Below, piece by piece: positions 39,457 through 49,500 of a stretch of 51,277 nucleotides of DNA; within the stretch, counting starts at the first letter, position 1; every line of letters begins with the position of its first letter. Location: NCBI GenBank assembly GCA_913058295.1, contig CAJXRD010000017.1, positions 1 through 51,277 on the forward strand, read 5' to 3'. A model generated the notes under the pieces. It did not search any database. It saw only the letters and a list, made by a program, of their open reading frames with translations, and had not been told where the DNA came from. This DNA comes from an uncultured Flavobacteriales bacterium (lineage in GTDB: Bacteria > Bacteroidota > Bacteroidia > Flavobacteriales > Flavobacteriaceae). Made by a program: the position numbers and the translations under genes.

Positions 39457-40845
39457 TTATTTACTCATCTCCGTAAAATAATGATAGAACTGTGGAATGG
39501 TTTCAATTCCCTTTAAGTAATTCCATATCCCAAAATGTTCGTTAGGGGAGTGGATGGCATCACTATCCAATCCAAAGCCCATTAAAATGGTTTTGCTTTT
39601 CAATTCTTTTTCGAATAAAGCAACAATAGGAATACTTCCTCCACTTCGCTGTGGAATAGGAGTTTTTCCGAAAGTAGCTTCATAGGCTTTTTCAGCAGCT
39701 TTATATCCTAAACTATCTATAGGAGTTACATAAGCTTGACCACCATGGTGTGGAGTTACTTTAGCACTTACTCCAGCCGGAGCGATACTTTCAAAATGTT
39801 TTGTAAATAATTCAGTGATATCTTCCCAATTTTGATTCGGTACTAATCGCATCGAAATCTTTGCATAAGCTTTACTAGCAATTACAGTTTTTGCACCTTC
39901 GCCAATATAGCCTCCCCAAATACCATTAACATCTAGGGTAGGTCTAATCGAATTACGTTCGTTGGTGGTATATCCTTTTTCTCCATAGGTGTCATTAATG
40001 TCTATGGATTTTTTATAGGCTTCCTTACTAAAAGGAGCTTCTCCCATTTTTGCTCTTTCTTCTAAAGAAAGTTCATCTACATTATCGTAAAATCCTGGAA
40101 TAGTAATATGGTTGTCTTCATCGTGTAGCGAAGCAATCATTTTTGTTAGAACATTGATAGGATTCGCTACTGCACCTCCGTATAATCCACTATGTAAATC
40201 CCGATTAGGGCCTGTAATTTCTACTTCAACGTAACTTAGACCTCTAAGTCCAGTAGTAATGGAAGGAACATCTGGAGATATCATTCCTGTATCACTTATT
40301 AAAATAACATCGTTGGATAGTTTTTCTTGATTTCGTTCTACAAACCATCCCAAACTTTCACTACCTACTTCTTCTTCCCCTTCAATCATGAATTTAACAT
40401 TACATGGAAGTTGATCGGTTTTGGTCATGTATTCTAATGCCTTTACGTGCATATACATTTGCCCTTTGTCATCGCATGCACCTCTAGCAAAAATGGCACC
40501 TTCTGGATGAAGTTCTGTTTTTTTAATCACTGGTTCAAATGGTGGACTATCCCAAAGATCTAATGGATCTGGTGGTTGTACATCATAATGTCCATATACC
40601 AAAATAGTAGGTAAATCTGGATTTATCATTTTTTCACCATATACAATTGGGAAGCCAGGAGTTTCACAGATTTCTACTTTATCACAACCTGCATTTAATA
40701 GACTGTCTCTAACAACTTCTGCTGTTTTTACAACATCTCCTTTATAATTAGAATCGGCACTAATAGATGGTATTTTAAGTAAATTAATCAACTCCTCTAT
40801 AAATCGGGATTTGTTTTCTTGTATGTAAGGTATTGCACTTTTCAT
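39457..40845 (-). CDS. M20 family dipeptidase
   Basis: A 462-residue M20 metallopeptidase without a signal peptide, close in length to cytosolic non-specific dipeptidases. Metal and catalytic sites are visible: YGHYDVQPPDP (H and D), RGACDDKGQMY (bridging D), EGEEEVGSESL (catalytic and metal-binding Glu), and a late His in DAIHSPNEHF. The inserted lid/dimer domain covers about residues 210-370. It probably splits dipeptides in the cytoplasm. It is transcribed alone and faces the tRNA-Leu promoter. Confidence 0.9.
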   Translation of the reverse strand: MKSAIPYIQENKSRFIEELINLLKIPSISADSNYKGDVVKTAEVVRDSLLNAGCDKVEICETPGFPIVYGEKMINPDLPTILVYGHYDVQPPDPLDLWDSPPFEPVIKKTELHPEGAIFARGACDDKGQMYMHVKALEYMTKTDQLPCNVKFMIEGEEEVGSESLGWFVERNQEKLSNDVILISDTGMISPDVPSITTGLRGLSYVEVEITGPNRDLHSGLYGGAVANPINVLTKMIASLHDEDNHITIPGFYDNVDELSLEERAKMGEAPFSKEAYKKSIDINDTYGEKGYTTNERNSIRPTLDVNGIWGGYIGEGAKTVIASKAYAKISMRLVPNQNWEDITELFTKHFESIAPAGVSAKVTPHHGGQAYVTPIDSLGYKAAEKAYEATFGKTPIPQRSGGSIPIVALFEKELKSKTILMGFGLDSDAIHSPNEHFGIWNYLKGIETIPQFYHYFTEMSK

Positions 40846-40906
40846 ATCGTTTTTTTTTGAAGAACGGCTAAGTTACTAAAAAGCATTATTTTTCTAATAG
40901 AGTTTG

Positions 40907-40936
40907 TTTGTAAATTGTAAATCTTATGTATATTTG
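40907..40936 (+). promoter_or_regulatory. tRNA-Leu promoter
   Basis: TTTG at 40907-40910, 18 bp, then TATATTTG at 40929-40936: a full match to the Bacteroidota -33/-7 consensus. The tRNA begins 11 bp downstream. Confidence 0.75.
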
Positions 40937-40946
40937 CCATCCTTAA

Positions 40947-41031
40947 GCGGGCGTGATGGAATTGGTAGACATGCTAGACTTAGGATCTAGTGCTTCACGG
41001 CGTGGGAGTTCGAGTCTCCCCGCCCGCACCA
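40947..41031 (+). tRNA. tRNA-Leu (anticodon UAG)
   Basis: An 85-nt class II tRNA with encoded CCA. The acceptor stem GCGGGCG pairs with CGCCCGC (41021-41027). The anticodon stem CTAGA/TCTAG encloses a 7-base loop with TAG in the centre. A long variable arm and GAGTTCGAGTCTC T-arm follow. It reads CUA and, by wobble, other CUN codons. Confidence 0.96.
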
Positions 41032-41035
41032 TAAG

Positions 41036-41064
41036 AAAGCTTCTCATAACGAGAGGCTTTTTTT
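41036..41064 (+). terminator. Terminator of tRNA-Leu
   Basis: AAAGCTTCTC and GAGAGGCTTT pair (one G-U) around ATAAC, followed by TTTT, 5 bp after the tRNA. Confidence 0.8.
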
Positions 41065-41108
41065 ATGACTTATTTTGTCTTTATTTATCAAAAAGACAAA
41101 AAAACTAT

Positions 41109-41249
41109 TTAATTACTCCATCTCCTATTACTTAGGAACAAAAGCTGTAATTGAAATCTTATTTGCCATTCCTCTCTACCATCAGACCTTACGGTGTTGT
41201 AAAAAGCTCCTACTTGAGTATTAATTGGTAACTTACCCAATCTAATCTC
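41109..41249 (-). pseudogene. Remnant: C-terminal end of an outer-membrane beta-barrel/transporter gene
   Basis: Directly after the methyltransferase stop, in the same frame, lie 46 codons ending in TAA at 41109. They encode a peptide beginning EIRLGKLPINTQVGAFYNTV, later REEWQIRFQLQLLF. This pattern (GK-LPIN-Q-GAYYN ... DWQLRFQ-QLLFP) closes a family of Bacteroidota porin-like 'transporter' proteins. No start, signal peptide or upstream part of such a gene is present, so it is read as a deletion remnant between tRNA-Leu and the methyltransferase. Recognition is from memory of the family. Confidence 0.5.
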
Positions 41250-42086
41250 TTATTTAATGGCAATCCCATATAAAGATGGAATTAAATATTTGGCCGCTTT
41301 TTTAGTATATCGCTTTGGGAATAAGCTTAAAATATTTTCTGTGATTGTAAAATAGAAATTAGGTAATTTTATTATAATTCCAGCTTTGCTCCAGATGGTT
41401 TGAAACTTAGAATATTGTGCATTTTTTAATAATCCCCCCATTTCTTTATAGGTCCATTCTTTTAGATGGAAACCTTCCGCTTCATCACAAAAAAAAGCAG
41501 AAACATCATGCGGGCCAGACATAGGGTGTGGCGCTCTAAAAATATATTTCCCACCTTTTTTTAGAATTCGGTGTGCTAATTCAAAATGCAATTTGGTGTC
41601 TTCTGGATGTATGTGTTCTATAAGTTGATCGCTAAAAACTACATCTATAGAATTACTTTCCAAGTCGTTTAATTGATAACCATCATAGCCAATAAATTTG
41701 AAGTTTTCTGGAACTTCTCCATTTTGGTCTTGTTGGTTCGAGATGTCAATTCCATATACAAGATCTACATCATTGGCAACTTTATAAGAAAACCTACAAT
41801 CTCCAGGTGCGAATTCGACAAAAATTGTTGATTTATTAATATGATTTTTAATTAAAGAAAATTTATCTTTATTGGCAGTTATGGTCAGTTGTTCAGATCC
41901 TCTTCGGGTTAATCTAGGATGATCTGGAACTTTACTAAAAAGTTCACCATACATGGTTTCATGTATGTGTTTCCGTTCCTCACGATTGGCTTTTTTCAAC
42001 TTATCGGCTAAAGATTTTTCTACTAAATAGTGATTTAATAATTGCTCATAACTTCGATTATCTGTTAATTGTTTTTTCAACTTCAT
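41250..42086 (-). CDS. Class I SAM-dependent methyltransferase
   Basis: A 278-residue methyltransferase from the ATG at 42086; an in-frame ATG 90 bp upstream would add a hydrophobic, low-quality stretch and was rejected. The Methyltransf_11-type core has STIFVEFAPGDCRFSYKVA (SAM motif I), VYGIDISN, IDVVFSDQLIEHIHPED and LKKGGKYIFRAPHP. Membrane segments are absent. The substrate is unknown; such enzymes often sit in surface glycan or lipid gene sets, but no such genes are nearby. Confidence 0.85.
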   Translation of the reverse strand: MKLKKQLTDNRSYEQLLNHYLVEKSLADKLKKANREERKHIHETMYGELFSKVPDHPRLTRRGSEQLTITANKDKFSLIKNHINKSTIFVEFAPGDCRFSYKVANDVDLVYGIDISNQQDQNGEVPENFKFIGYDGYQLNDLESNSIDVVFSDQLIEHIHPEDTKLHFELAHRILKKGGKYIFRAPHPMSGPHDVSAFFCDEAEGFHLKEWTYKEMGGLLKNAQYSKFQTIWSKAGIIIKLPNFYFTITENILSLFPKRYTKKAAKYLIPSLYGIAIK

Positions 42087-42225
42087 GGCAATTTTTATCT
42101 GTGTATTTGTTTTAAAATAAAAAAACCAAGATAGTAACTTATTGTATATTTTGGAAAGAAAATATACACATAACAAAAGAGTTTTTTTAGGAAATGTTTT
42201 CTCTTTTTGTAAGCGTAGTTTGAAA

Positions 42226-43752
42226 TTATTCTTCTACACTATTTCGTACAGAGGGTCGATTATCTTTCATGAGCCTTAAAAATAGTTTTACAGTAATCGA
42301 CATTCCATTAATTCCTGAAACATTTTGTTCTACATAGTTTAAAAAAGAATTCAATTCTTTTCGATTATAAAGACTTCCGTTAAAAAACACAGCCGTTATC
42401 GATGTAGAATTTTTAATGTAGGCCAATGGGTTTTTCTGAAGTAAAATAATATCTGCAATCTTTCCTTTTTCTATGGACCCATATTCATTGGATACCGTAA
42501 AGTATTTGGAAGGATTAATTGTAGCTGTGGCCAATGCTTCCGCCGGTGATAACCCTGCTGTCACAAGTTCTGCCAGTTCTTCATGTAAGCTAAATCCCGG
42601 GAAGGAATAAGGGTCGTAAGAATCTGTTCCTGCTAAAATCTTCACTCCTCGTTTTTGTGCCAGTCCTGTTAATTCTAACCCTTTATTATAAAAATCTGTT
42701 CTAGTTTTTTGATTGCGTTCTTTGGTTCCTATTACATCATCTTTCCAAATATTTAAAATTATAGATGGAATGTATTTTTGCCTCTCATCCTTTAAGAATT
42801 CTGCATTATTTGCAAATGCCTCATATCGTTTAGTGATATGGGTGGGACAGAAATAGGTTTCGTTTTTTACCATTACATCTGCTAACTCATAAAACTTTTG
42901 TAATTCAAAATTGGCGAGCATTTCATCATAAGAGACTTTTAGAGATTCGGTTGGAATTTTTTCTAAGCGTATCGCCTTATAATATTCTCGTTTTTTTTCA
43001 GAAGCGGAATGACTATAATCAATAAACAAATGGGCATGCTCAAAGCTACGTTGCCCTGCATTAGATGCAACTAAAGGATTTACTTCATTTGGATAATGGC
43101 CAGCAAAATTTACGTTTTGTTTTTTTGCTTCTTTTGCTAACTTAAAATACCTGTCTGGCTCTATATTGGAATATATTTTCACAAAAGTAGCTTCGTCTTT
43201 TGCCGATCTATTTACCACTTGAATCACATCTCTTTCATCATAATTATCCCCAACAATTTCATCTGCAAAACCTATGATTCTTGGACCCAATAATTCTCCA
43301 GACTCAATTTGTTCTCGCCATAATATTCTTTCTTTATTAATACGAACAACACCTTGCATGTCTCTAATATTGGTCACTCCATTGGCAATATGAAGTGGCA
43401 TCACGATTTGAGGGGCAAGTTGAATTGCCAAATGAGAATGCATATCCCATAAGCCCGCCATTGCATATTTATTATTTCCATCAATCACCGTATAATTGCT
43501 ATCGTTTATTATGGAATCGCTATAAATGATTTGCACTATTCTGTTGTCTTCAATCAGGATAGATTGATTTGCAATAATAGAATCGTTTGCTACATCTACG
43601 ATGTTTACATTAGTGATAATGTATTTATATAATCCTTTTTTCTGCGGAAGGGATTCAGGGCTTGGATAAAACACCAAAGCAAGAGCAAAGAGTACTACTA
43701 GTAAAGTAAAATACCCAAAATATTTAAGGAATTTTAATATTGATTTTTTCAT
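42226..43752 (-). CDS. Membrane-anchored amidohydrolase
   Basis: A 508-residue protein with an N-terminal membrane anchor (about residues 9-29). The amidohydrolase core has metal ligands in MAGLWDMHSHLA (HxH), VKIYSNI with the possible carbamylated Lys, NFAGHYPNEV and FEHAHLF (His), and ILAGTDSYDP (Asp), followed by SPAEALATATINPSKYF, KGKIADIILLQKNPL. It resembles imidazolonepropionase/prolidase-type amidohydrolases. It probably acts outside the inner membrane on an amide or peptide; the substrate cannot be named. Confidence 0.87.
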   Translation of the reverse strand: MKKSILKFLKYFGYFTLLVVLFALALVFYPSPESLPQKKGLYKYIITNVNIVDVANDSIIANQSILIEDNRIVQIIYSDSIINDSNYTVIDGNNKYAMAGLWDMHSHLAIQLAPQIVMPLHIANGVTNIRDMQGVVRINKERILWREQIESGELLGPRIIGFADEIVGDNYDERDVIQVVNRSAKDEATFVKIYSNIEPDRYFKLAKEAKKQNVNFAGHYPNEVNPLVASNAGQRSFEHAHLFIDYSHSASEKKREYYKAIRLEKIPTESLKVSYDEMLANFELQKFYELADVMVKNETYFCPTHITKRYEAFANNAEFLKDERQKYIPSIILNIWKDDVIGTKERNQKTRTDFYNKGLELTGLAQKRGVKILAGTDSYDPYSFPGFSLHEELAELVTAGLSPAEALATATINPSKYFTVSNEYGSIEKGKIADIILLQKNPLAYIKNSTSITAVFFNGSLYNRKELNSFLNYVEQNVSGINGMSITVKLFLRLMKDNRPSVRNSVEE

Positions 43753-43851
43753 TTTAGAATAATATTGGTCTGTTAAAAGGTATAGACGCTAAATATTATT
43801 ATTCGGTTACAATAAAATCCCTAAGATTTACAGAGTTGTTTTTTAAGAGTT

Positions 43852-44358
43852 TTAAAGTTTTTTGATGAATGTATTTATTTCTTTTTGTAATGAATCTGAT
43901 ACTTGTTCATTTTCTAACCAAGTATGAATGCTGCCTAAATAGTGCATTCCTAAATAATTTGCACTTTCTATAAAAGACATTTCAAAGCCTTCTTTTAATT
44001 CTGAATCTGAACCACAGCTAATCATCCCCATTGATTTTCCTCTAAGTTTTCTTCCAGTATCTTTTTCGATTTTTAAACAATCTGATATTCGATCAAAGAA
44101 ATTTTTCATGATTCCACTCATAGAATACCAGTAAACTGGAGTTGCAAAAATGAGGGTATCGTAATTATCAACTATTTCTCTCATCAAGGGCATAAAATCA
44201 TCTCCTTGATTATTAAAGTCATAATCAAAACTAGAAATATTTTTTGATTTTAAATCGATGATGTCAAAACCTGTTTTCTCTTGTATGTATTTTGAAATGA
44301 TGTTGGTGTTTCCTTCACTCCTAGAGCTACCTTGTATAATTACTCCTCTTTGATGCAT
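43852..44358 (-). CDS. Flavodoxin-fold NAD(P)H-dependent oxidoreductase
   Basis: A 168-residue FMN-dependent reductase. IIQGSSRSEGNTNIISKYI (residues 8-26) is the FMN phosphate loop and FATPVYWYSMSGIMKNFFDR (about 71-90) the second FMN-binding element. Relatives reduce quinones, FMN or electrophiles. It is 73 bp downstream of an HxlR-type regulator on the same strand, a common pair in which the regulator senses electrophiles and controls the reductase. Confidence 0.87.
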   Translation of the reverse strand: MHQRGVIIQGSSRSEGNTNIISKYIQEKTGFDIIDLKSKNISSFDYDFNNQGDDFMPLMREIVDNYDTLIFATPVYWYSMSGIMKNFFDRISDCLKIEKDTGRKLRGKSMGMISCGSDSELKEGFEMSFIESANYLGMHYLGSIHTWLENEQVSDSLQKEINTFIKKL

Positions 44359-44431
44359 TGTTAAGATATTATATGAAGGGGCAAAATTATAAGGTTTAAT
44401 TATTTAATCCAATAGGGGGTGAATTTTGCTC

Positions 44432-44749
44432 TTATAATTTATCTCCAAATGCGGAAAGCTCTTTAAAAACAGGGGCTAGTTTAAGTCCCAATTTAGTAAT
44501 TGAATATTCTGTCTTTTTCGGAAATTGATTGAAATCTTTTTTTTCAATTAATAGATCTTCCGTCATTTCTTTTAATTGCTGAGTTAATGCTCTTTTAGAA
44601 GCTTCTGGTAAACCCTTTTGAATGTCTTTTAACCTCAAGTTTGTGCTTAGAAGTTCATTTAAGATTGCGGGTTTCCACTTACCAGAAATTACATTTAGAG
44701 TTTTCTCTATGGAGCAATCCTCTTTTATGGGAGTTTTTCGTTCGTACAA
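44432..44749 (-). CDS. HxlR-family winged-helix regulator
   Basis: A 105-residue HxlR/DUF24 regulator: CSIEKTLNVISGKWKPAILNELL carries the conserved N-terminal Cys (C12) that senses electrophiles or disulfide stress in relatives such as YodB and HypR. RLKDIQKGLPEASKRALTQQLKEM is the winged-helix DNA-binding part. The likely target is the reductase gene immediately downstream. Confidence 0.9.
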   Translation of the reverse strand: MYERKTPIKEDCSIEKTLNVISGKWKPAILNELLSTNLRLKDIQKGLPEASKRALTQQLKEMTEDLLIEKKDFNQFPKKTEYSITKLGLKLAPVFKELSAFGDKL

Positions 44750-44865
44750 ATTATTCTTTTAATGGAGTATACTTCTTGCAATAAAAAAGAGTCAGAAATA
44801 GAACTCGTTTTGTTCAAGTTAGCTCTTGTTCAAATATAAATGTTTTTATTTTATTATTAAGTTAG

Positions 44866-45027
44866 GTAGTAATTAACACAACTACTTCGGAGAGTATCTT
44901 GGATGTAGATAGTAGTATCCAAGGAATTTTAATCCCAAGAAAGGCACTAATAGATATTAAAATAGACTTTCTCGAACAAACCCTAAAGGAGGAGGTTTGG
45001 AAAATAGTACCATGGCTTATGCCTTAA
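44866..45027 (+). pseudogene. Remnant of a 'GINTT' surface protein
   Basis: This gap of about 305 bp between the HxlR and TerB-like genes holds an open stretch with no start codon. It encodes VVINTTTSESILDVDSSIQG followed by ILIPRKALIDIK before degenerating to a stop at 45025. It matches the mature N-terminus of Bacteroidota surface/stalk proteins (GINTTxPxASxxLDVxSTxxGVLIPR). An intact relative with the same opening, VGINTTDPNENSALDVNG, is 0.5 kb away on the other strand. It is probably a broken paralogue. Confidence 0.5.
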
Positions 45028-45054
45028 CCGATGGATGATTTTACGTTCAGATAA

Positions 45055-45390
45055 TTAATTAAGAATTCTACTCAATCCACTAAAAAGATTTTTCTCTAAT
45101 GTTTCATAAGAACCATCAGATAAGAACAATTCTTTTATTTCGTTGAATAAAGTATCTTTTTCATCTTTGGAGTAACCATGTTTTTCCATGGAATAAAGCA
45201 TTTTTTGGATGCTTTCATAATCACTACTCTTATTGACTTCCTTTTGAATCCCCTCAAAATGATCTATATTAATTTTAGACTTAATATAATCTGTTTCCTC
45301 TGGTGACACATTAAAATCAGCTTGTGAACAATACATTAATATGTAGGCTTTTAACTCATCTTTAGACCAGTTTGTTTCGAATTCATTCAT
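45055..45390 (-). CDS. TerB-like small helical protein
   Basis: A 111-residue all-helical protein. KDELKAYILMYCSQADFNVSPEETDYIKSKI resembles the first helices of TerB-type tellurite-resistance domains, where acidic residues may bind metal ions (D21, E27, E28 here). The rest is KMLYSMEKHGYSKDEKDTLFNEIKELFLSDG. No signal peptide. The similarity is weak, and no other tellurite genes are present. Confidence 0.55.
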   Translation of the reverse strand: MNEFETNWSKDELKAYILMYCSQADFNVSPEETDYIKSKINIDHFEGIQKEVNKSSDYESIQKMLYSMEKHGYSKDEKDTLFNEIKELFLSDGSYETLEKNLFSGLSRILN

Positions 45391-45564
45391 TCTTTAAGAT
45401 TTTAAATATGGATTAGTTAACATCAATAAGTTATATAATATGCCTAAAATTAATGCTTTTTGTTTAGACTGTATTGAATAATCTTAATAATTTATATCAC
45501 TTATTAGTAGATCCTTTTTATGAGGTTTGCTAATTAGAAAAGGTAAGAGCGGTGATATAAGTTA

Positions 45565-46227
45565 TTAATTATACTTATCCAGTTGCACTAAGCACCAATG
45601 ACCATTATTTGATACATCTGTAGAGTAAATTAATTCACAGGTGCCGTAATTTTTCATTTTATTCTCTTGCGTATAAATATAAACTTTATCCCCATCAGCT
45701 GCATCATTATGATCTTCATCAAACTTTATATCTTCACCAGAATCATTTATGATTTTAATTTTTCTACCTTCAGTACCGCCTGCGATTCCTCTTATTTTTA
45801 GTTCATCATTCCCAGAATCTTTTCGGATAATAAAAACGGTTACATCGCTATTAGCTCCTCCTAAATCAAGGTCCCAATTGTTTTTAGTTTGAAACCTTTC
45901 TTCAAACAAAACAATTTTTTCTGTAGTTGAAGAACTAAAAGTATTGTTTATTGTAATTTCATCACTTCCATCAATAGTAATTAAATCAGAGCTTAATTCT
46001 GCTTTAATTAAAGTTCCATCTTGTTCTACAAGCAAAATTCCAACCCCTGAAATCCCAGAACCTGTTCTAGATAAGTCCTGTACAATAACTCTTCCGTTAA
46101 CATCAAGTGCAGAATTTTCATTAGGATCTGTAGTGTTAATACCAACTTGTGCTATAGAAACATTTAAAAAGAATAATAAAAAAGCTAGCAATCCGAAAGT
46201 CTTTTCGGTATTTAAATAGTAGGTCAT
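45565..46227 (-). CDS. Secreted 'GINTT'-type surface protein
   Basis: A 220-residue protein with a signal peptide (residues about 9-26, FLNVSIAQ). The mature protein opens with VGINTTDPNENSALDVNGRV, the hallmark of Bacteroidota tail-fibre-like or stalk proteins, then a beta-rich part (ITIDGSDEITINNTFSS, VTVFIIRKDSGNDELKIRG, GHWCLVQLDKY at the end). No type IX sorting domain is seen. Function unknown; probably cell-surface. A broken fragment with the same opening is at 44,866. Confidence 0.65.
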   Translation of the reverse strand: MTYYLNTEKTFGLLAFLLFFLNVSIAQVGINTTDPNENSALDVNGRVIVQDLSRTGSGISGVGILLVEQDGTLIKAELSSDLITIDGSDEITINNTFSSSTTEKIVLFEERFQTKNNWDLDLGGANSDVTVFIIRKDSGNDELKIRGIAGGTEGRKIKIINDSGEDIKFDEDHNDAADGDKVYIYTQENKMKNYGTCELIYSTDVSNNGHWCLVQLDKYN

Positions 46228-46252
46228 AAGTAGGCTCTAATTTAATAATAGG

Positions 46253-46284
46253 CGAAAGTATATTGTTGGGAAAATACTGACAAA
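46253..46284 (-). promoter_or_regulatory. Candidate promoter of the GINTT-type gene
   Basis: On the minus strand TTTG (46284-46281), 20 bp, then TACTTTCG (46260-46253), near the TTTG / TAnnTTTG consensus, about 25 bp before the ATG. Confidence 0.4.
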
Positions 46285-46456
46285 TAAAATAGCTTAAGTG
46301 CAGTAAAAAAACGTTAAAATACAGTTTGTTGTGAGTTTGATAAGATTAAAAACGGTATAATGTATTTAAATTTTTATTTATTATTGAGTTTATCCTTCTA
46401 CATTCCGCTAAAATGGAACAATAGCTTTAGCTGTATTTTACAATTATAGGAATCAA

Positions 46457-46487
46457 AAAAGGACCTACCAATTGGTAGGCCCTTTTA
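46457..46487 (-). terminator. Terminator of the Tricorn-like gene
   Basis: CCTACCAATTGGTAGG is a perfect 16-bp palindrome; with flanking GG/CC and A/T pairs it makes a 14-bp-arm hairpin followed by T on the minus strand. The rest of the 298-bp gap (46228-46525) shows only the promoter noted above. Confidence 0.82.
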
Positions 46488-46525
46488 AAATTTACTTTAA
46501 TTAGCAAAGCAATGTATATTATCTT

Positions 46526-49500
46526 TTAATTTCGATCTTCATACATAGGTCTTGCTGGTTTCTTATGGTTTTTAGAACCGTTTAGTAACTTTAAAACTTC
46601 TGCAATAGCAGCTTCTAATTGTACATCATTACCATCTGCTAGTTTATGAAAATCTTCAACCACTTCAATATCTGGATCTACCCCATGACCTTCTTTAAAC
46701 CATTCTCCATTTGGATCGTACATTCTAAAAGTAGGCATGGTTATACGTCCATTATCAATTAAATTTGGAGCTCCAGTAATTCCTATTAAGCCCCCCCAAG
46801 TTCTGGTTCCAATTAAGGGACCTAGTTCTTTCTTTTTAAAATAATCTGGAAATGCATCTCCACCAGATCCGCTAAAGCCATTAATCAACATCACTTTCGC
46901 TCCAAAATTTCCTGAAGGAGGCCAAGCCCAATCTTCACCATCTCTAACTGCCCAATAAGCTAAAGGATCTCTGTCTAATAATTCGATGAATCTATCTGGT
47001 ATTTGTCCACCACTATTAAATCTTTCATCGATAATTAGTCCTTGTTTATTCATTTGTGCATAAAATTGTCTTACCAATTCATTCTGTCCGTCAACCCCAG
47101 TACTACGCACATAAATATATCCTACCTTTCCATTGGTGGCTTTATCTACAGTTTGTCTGTTGTTTTCAATCCATGCTAAATGTCTTAATCTAGTTTCCGA
47201 AGCCATTGGTTTTATAATTACCGTTCTGGCATTATCTAGGGAGGCTTTATCGTTCACCGTAATTTGTACTGCAGTATCCGCTAATCCTTGTAATGCTGCA
47301 GAAATTGGCTTTGAAGTATCTATTGGCAATCCATTTACGGCCAATATATAATCTCCTTCTTTAATAGCGATTCCTGGTTTAGCCAATGGGGAGCGTACTT
47401 CAACATCCCAAACTGCTCCAGAAATTATTTTTTCAATTTTAAATTGCCCGTTTTCTATCACCATATCTGCCCCCAAATAACCAACGTTCATCGATTTTGA
47501 AGAAACAACATCCCCTCCTCCTGTATAAGTATGAGAAGCATTTAATTCTGCAATTAAATCCCCTAGAACAATATTTACATCGTTTCGGGTATTGGATTGA
47601 TCTATCATAACCCCATAACGAGTTTTCATAGCATTCCAGTCCACACCATGCATATTTGGGTCATAAAAATAATCCCGTTCTAACCTCCAAACATCATTAA
47701 AAATCTGATTCCATTCTTCTTTAGGAACCACATTCATAATCATATTTTGTGTCGGTACTGTTTTGTCAATTTTCTGATCGGCATCAACCTTAAGCACCGC
47801 TAATTTATCACCTTGTGTTACCATTACTTTTTCACCATTAGCAGTAACATTAATTTCAGCTACGTCCTGAAGGATGGTTTTTACTTCTCGTTCTTCAAAA
47901 TCATAATAATCCAGAGAAGTTTTTCCGCCTTCTATAGTTCCAGAGTTAGGGTGTCTTATAAATAATAGCTTGCCATCTACCGCATTTAAATCCGATAGGT
48001 TTCCAGCGGGGATATCTAATAACTCTACCCGGCTTTCAAACCCGGTAACCTCAATATTCGTTTTTGGAGTTTCTTCTTTTTCATCTTTACCTTCCTCTTT
48101 TTCCTCATCCTTCTTATCCGTTTGTTCTAAAGCATCATTCTTAATAGCTAATAAAGAAGCTTCAGACGCCGTTAATGTACCCACAGCAATTCCAGTTGTA
48201 TTGGGGTACACAAAGGTATTGTCTACATCTGAATAGATAGGCTGAAAAGTTCTATTGGTTGCAAAGAACAAATGTTTTCCATCTGCACTAAAAACTGGAG
48301 AAAAATCTGTATAATATCCAGAGGTAAGTTGTTCTACTTTATTGTTTTCCGTATCGTATAAAAATATGGCAGTTGCCGCAGGATTTTCAACACCACGAGA
48401 ATAAGTAGCCCATCTGCTATCTGGAGACCATGAGATGGTAAAGCTTCTTAAACCACCTTCATAGATACTTTTACCCTTATCTGCTTTTGTTACCTTTCCT
48501 GAACCAATATCAATTAGATTGATATCCATGGTTTGATCTACATACATTATTTTTTTACTGTCTGGTGACCAAAAAATAGTATAATTAAAACCACTAGTAA
48601 AATCGGTTATTGTTTTTGGTTTATTCTTTCCAGTCATATCGTATAACACCAATTGATATTCCCCATTGGCATCACTCCAACATGCTACAGATTTACCATC
48701 TGGAGACCAGGCTGGTTTCCGTTCTGCACTTCCAGATGTTGCAGATAAATTGGCAACATAACCTTCTTCAGCGGGTAAATTAAATAGTTCTCCTCTAGCT
48801 TGAGCAATAACTCTTTTCCCATCTGGAGATATTGTGGTATTTTGCATATAAGATGCTACATTCTTTTGTACAGGAATAAGACCTATTTGATCTGAAATAA
48901 TCTTAATGTCTAATTCTGTTGTAGTTGCATTACTTATATTGTATAAAAACAACTTCCCACCAGCCTCGAAAATAATATCTTCGGAACTGTTTTCTGGGAA
49001 AGTAATATCGTATTCTTTAAAATTTGTTAATTGAGTATTGCTTTTTGTGCTGAGGTCGTATTTCCATAAATTGTTACGTTTATTTGGACCATTATCAGAC
49101 ATATAATACACAGCGTTTTCAATCCACATTGGCAATTCATCATTAGCTGAATTATTAGTAATGTTTTCTGAAGCATGGCTAGCTAGATCAAAAATGGTAA
49201 TATCTGGAGCAGTACCACCTCTATATCTTTTCCAGTTTCTATTAACTCTAGATCTATCTGTATATGCTATTTTTGTGCCATCTGGAGAAAATGAAGCGAA
49301 TTCTCCATAAGGAATAGGTAGTTTTTTAGGGCTTCCTCCTTCTATGGAAACAGTATAAAATTGATTATAACGTTGGCGACCACTTTCTCTAGAAGATGCA
49401 AATAATATGGACTTTCCATCTGGTGACCAACCTAATACACGATCATACATTCCGTGAAAAGTGAGTCGTTTAGGAATTCCTCCTTTTGAAGGGATAAAAT

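Noticed and set aside
41250-42176. Longer methyltransferase starting at 42176
   Set aside because: The extra 30 residues are hydrophobic and unlike the family; the ATG at 42086 is preferred.
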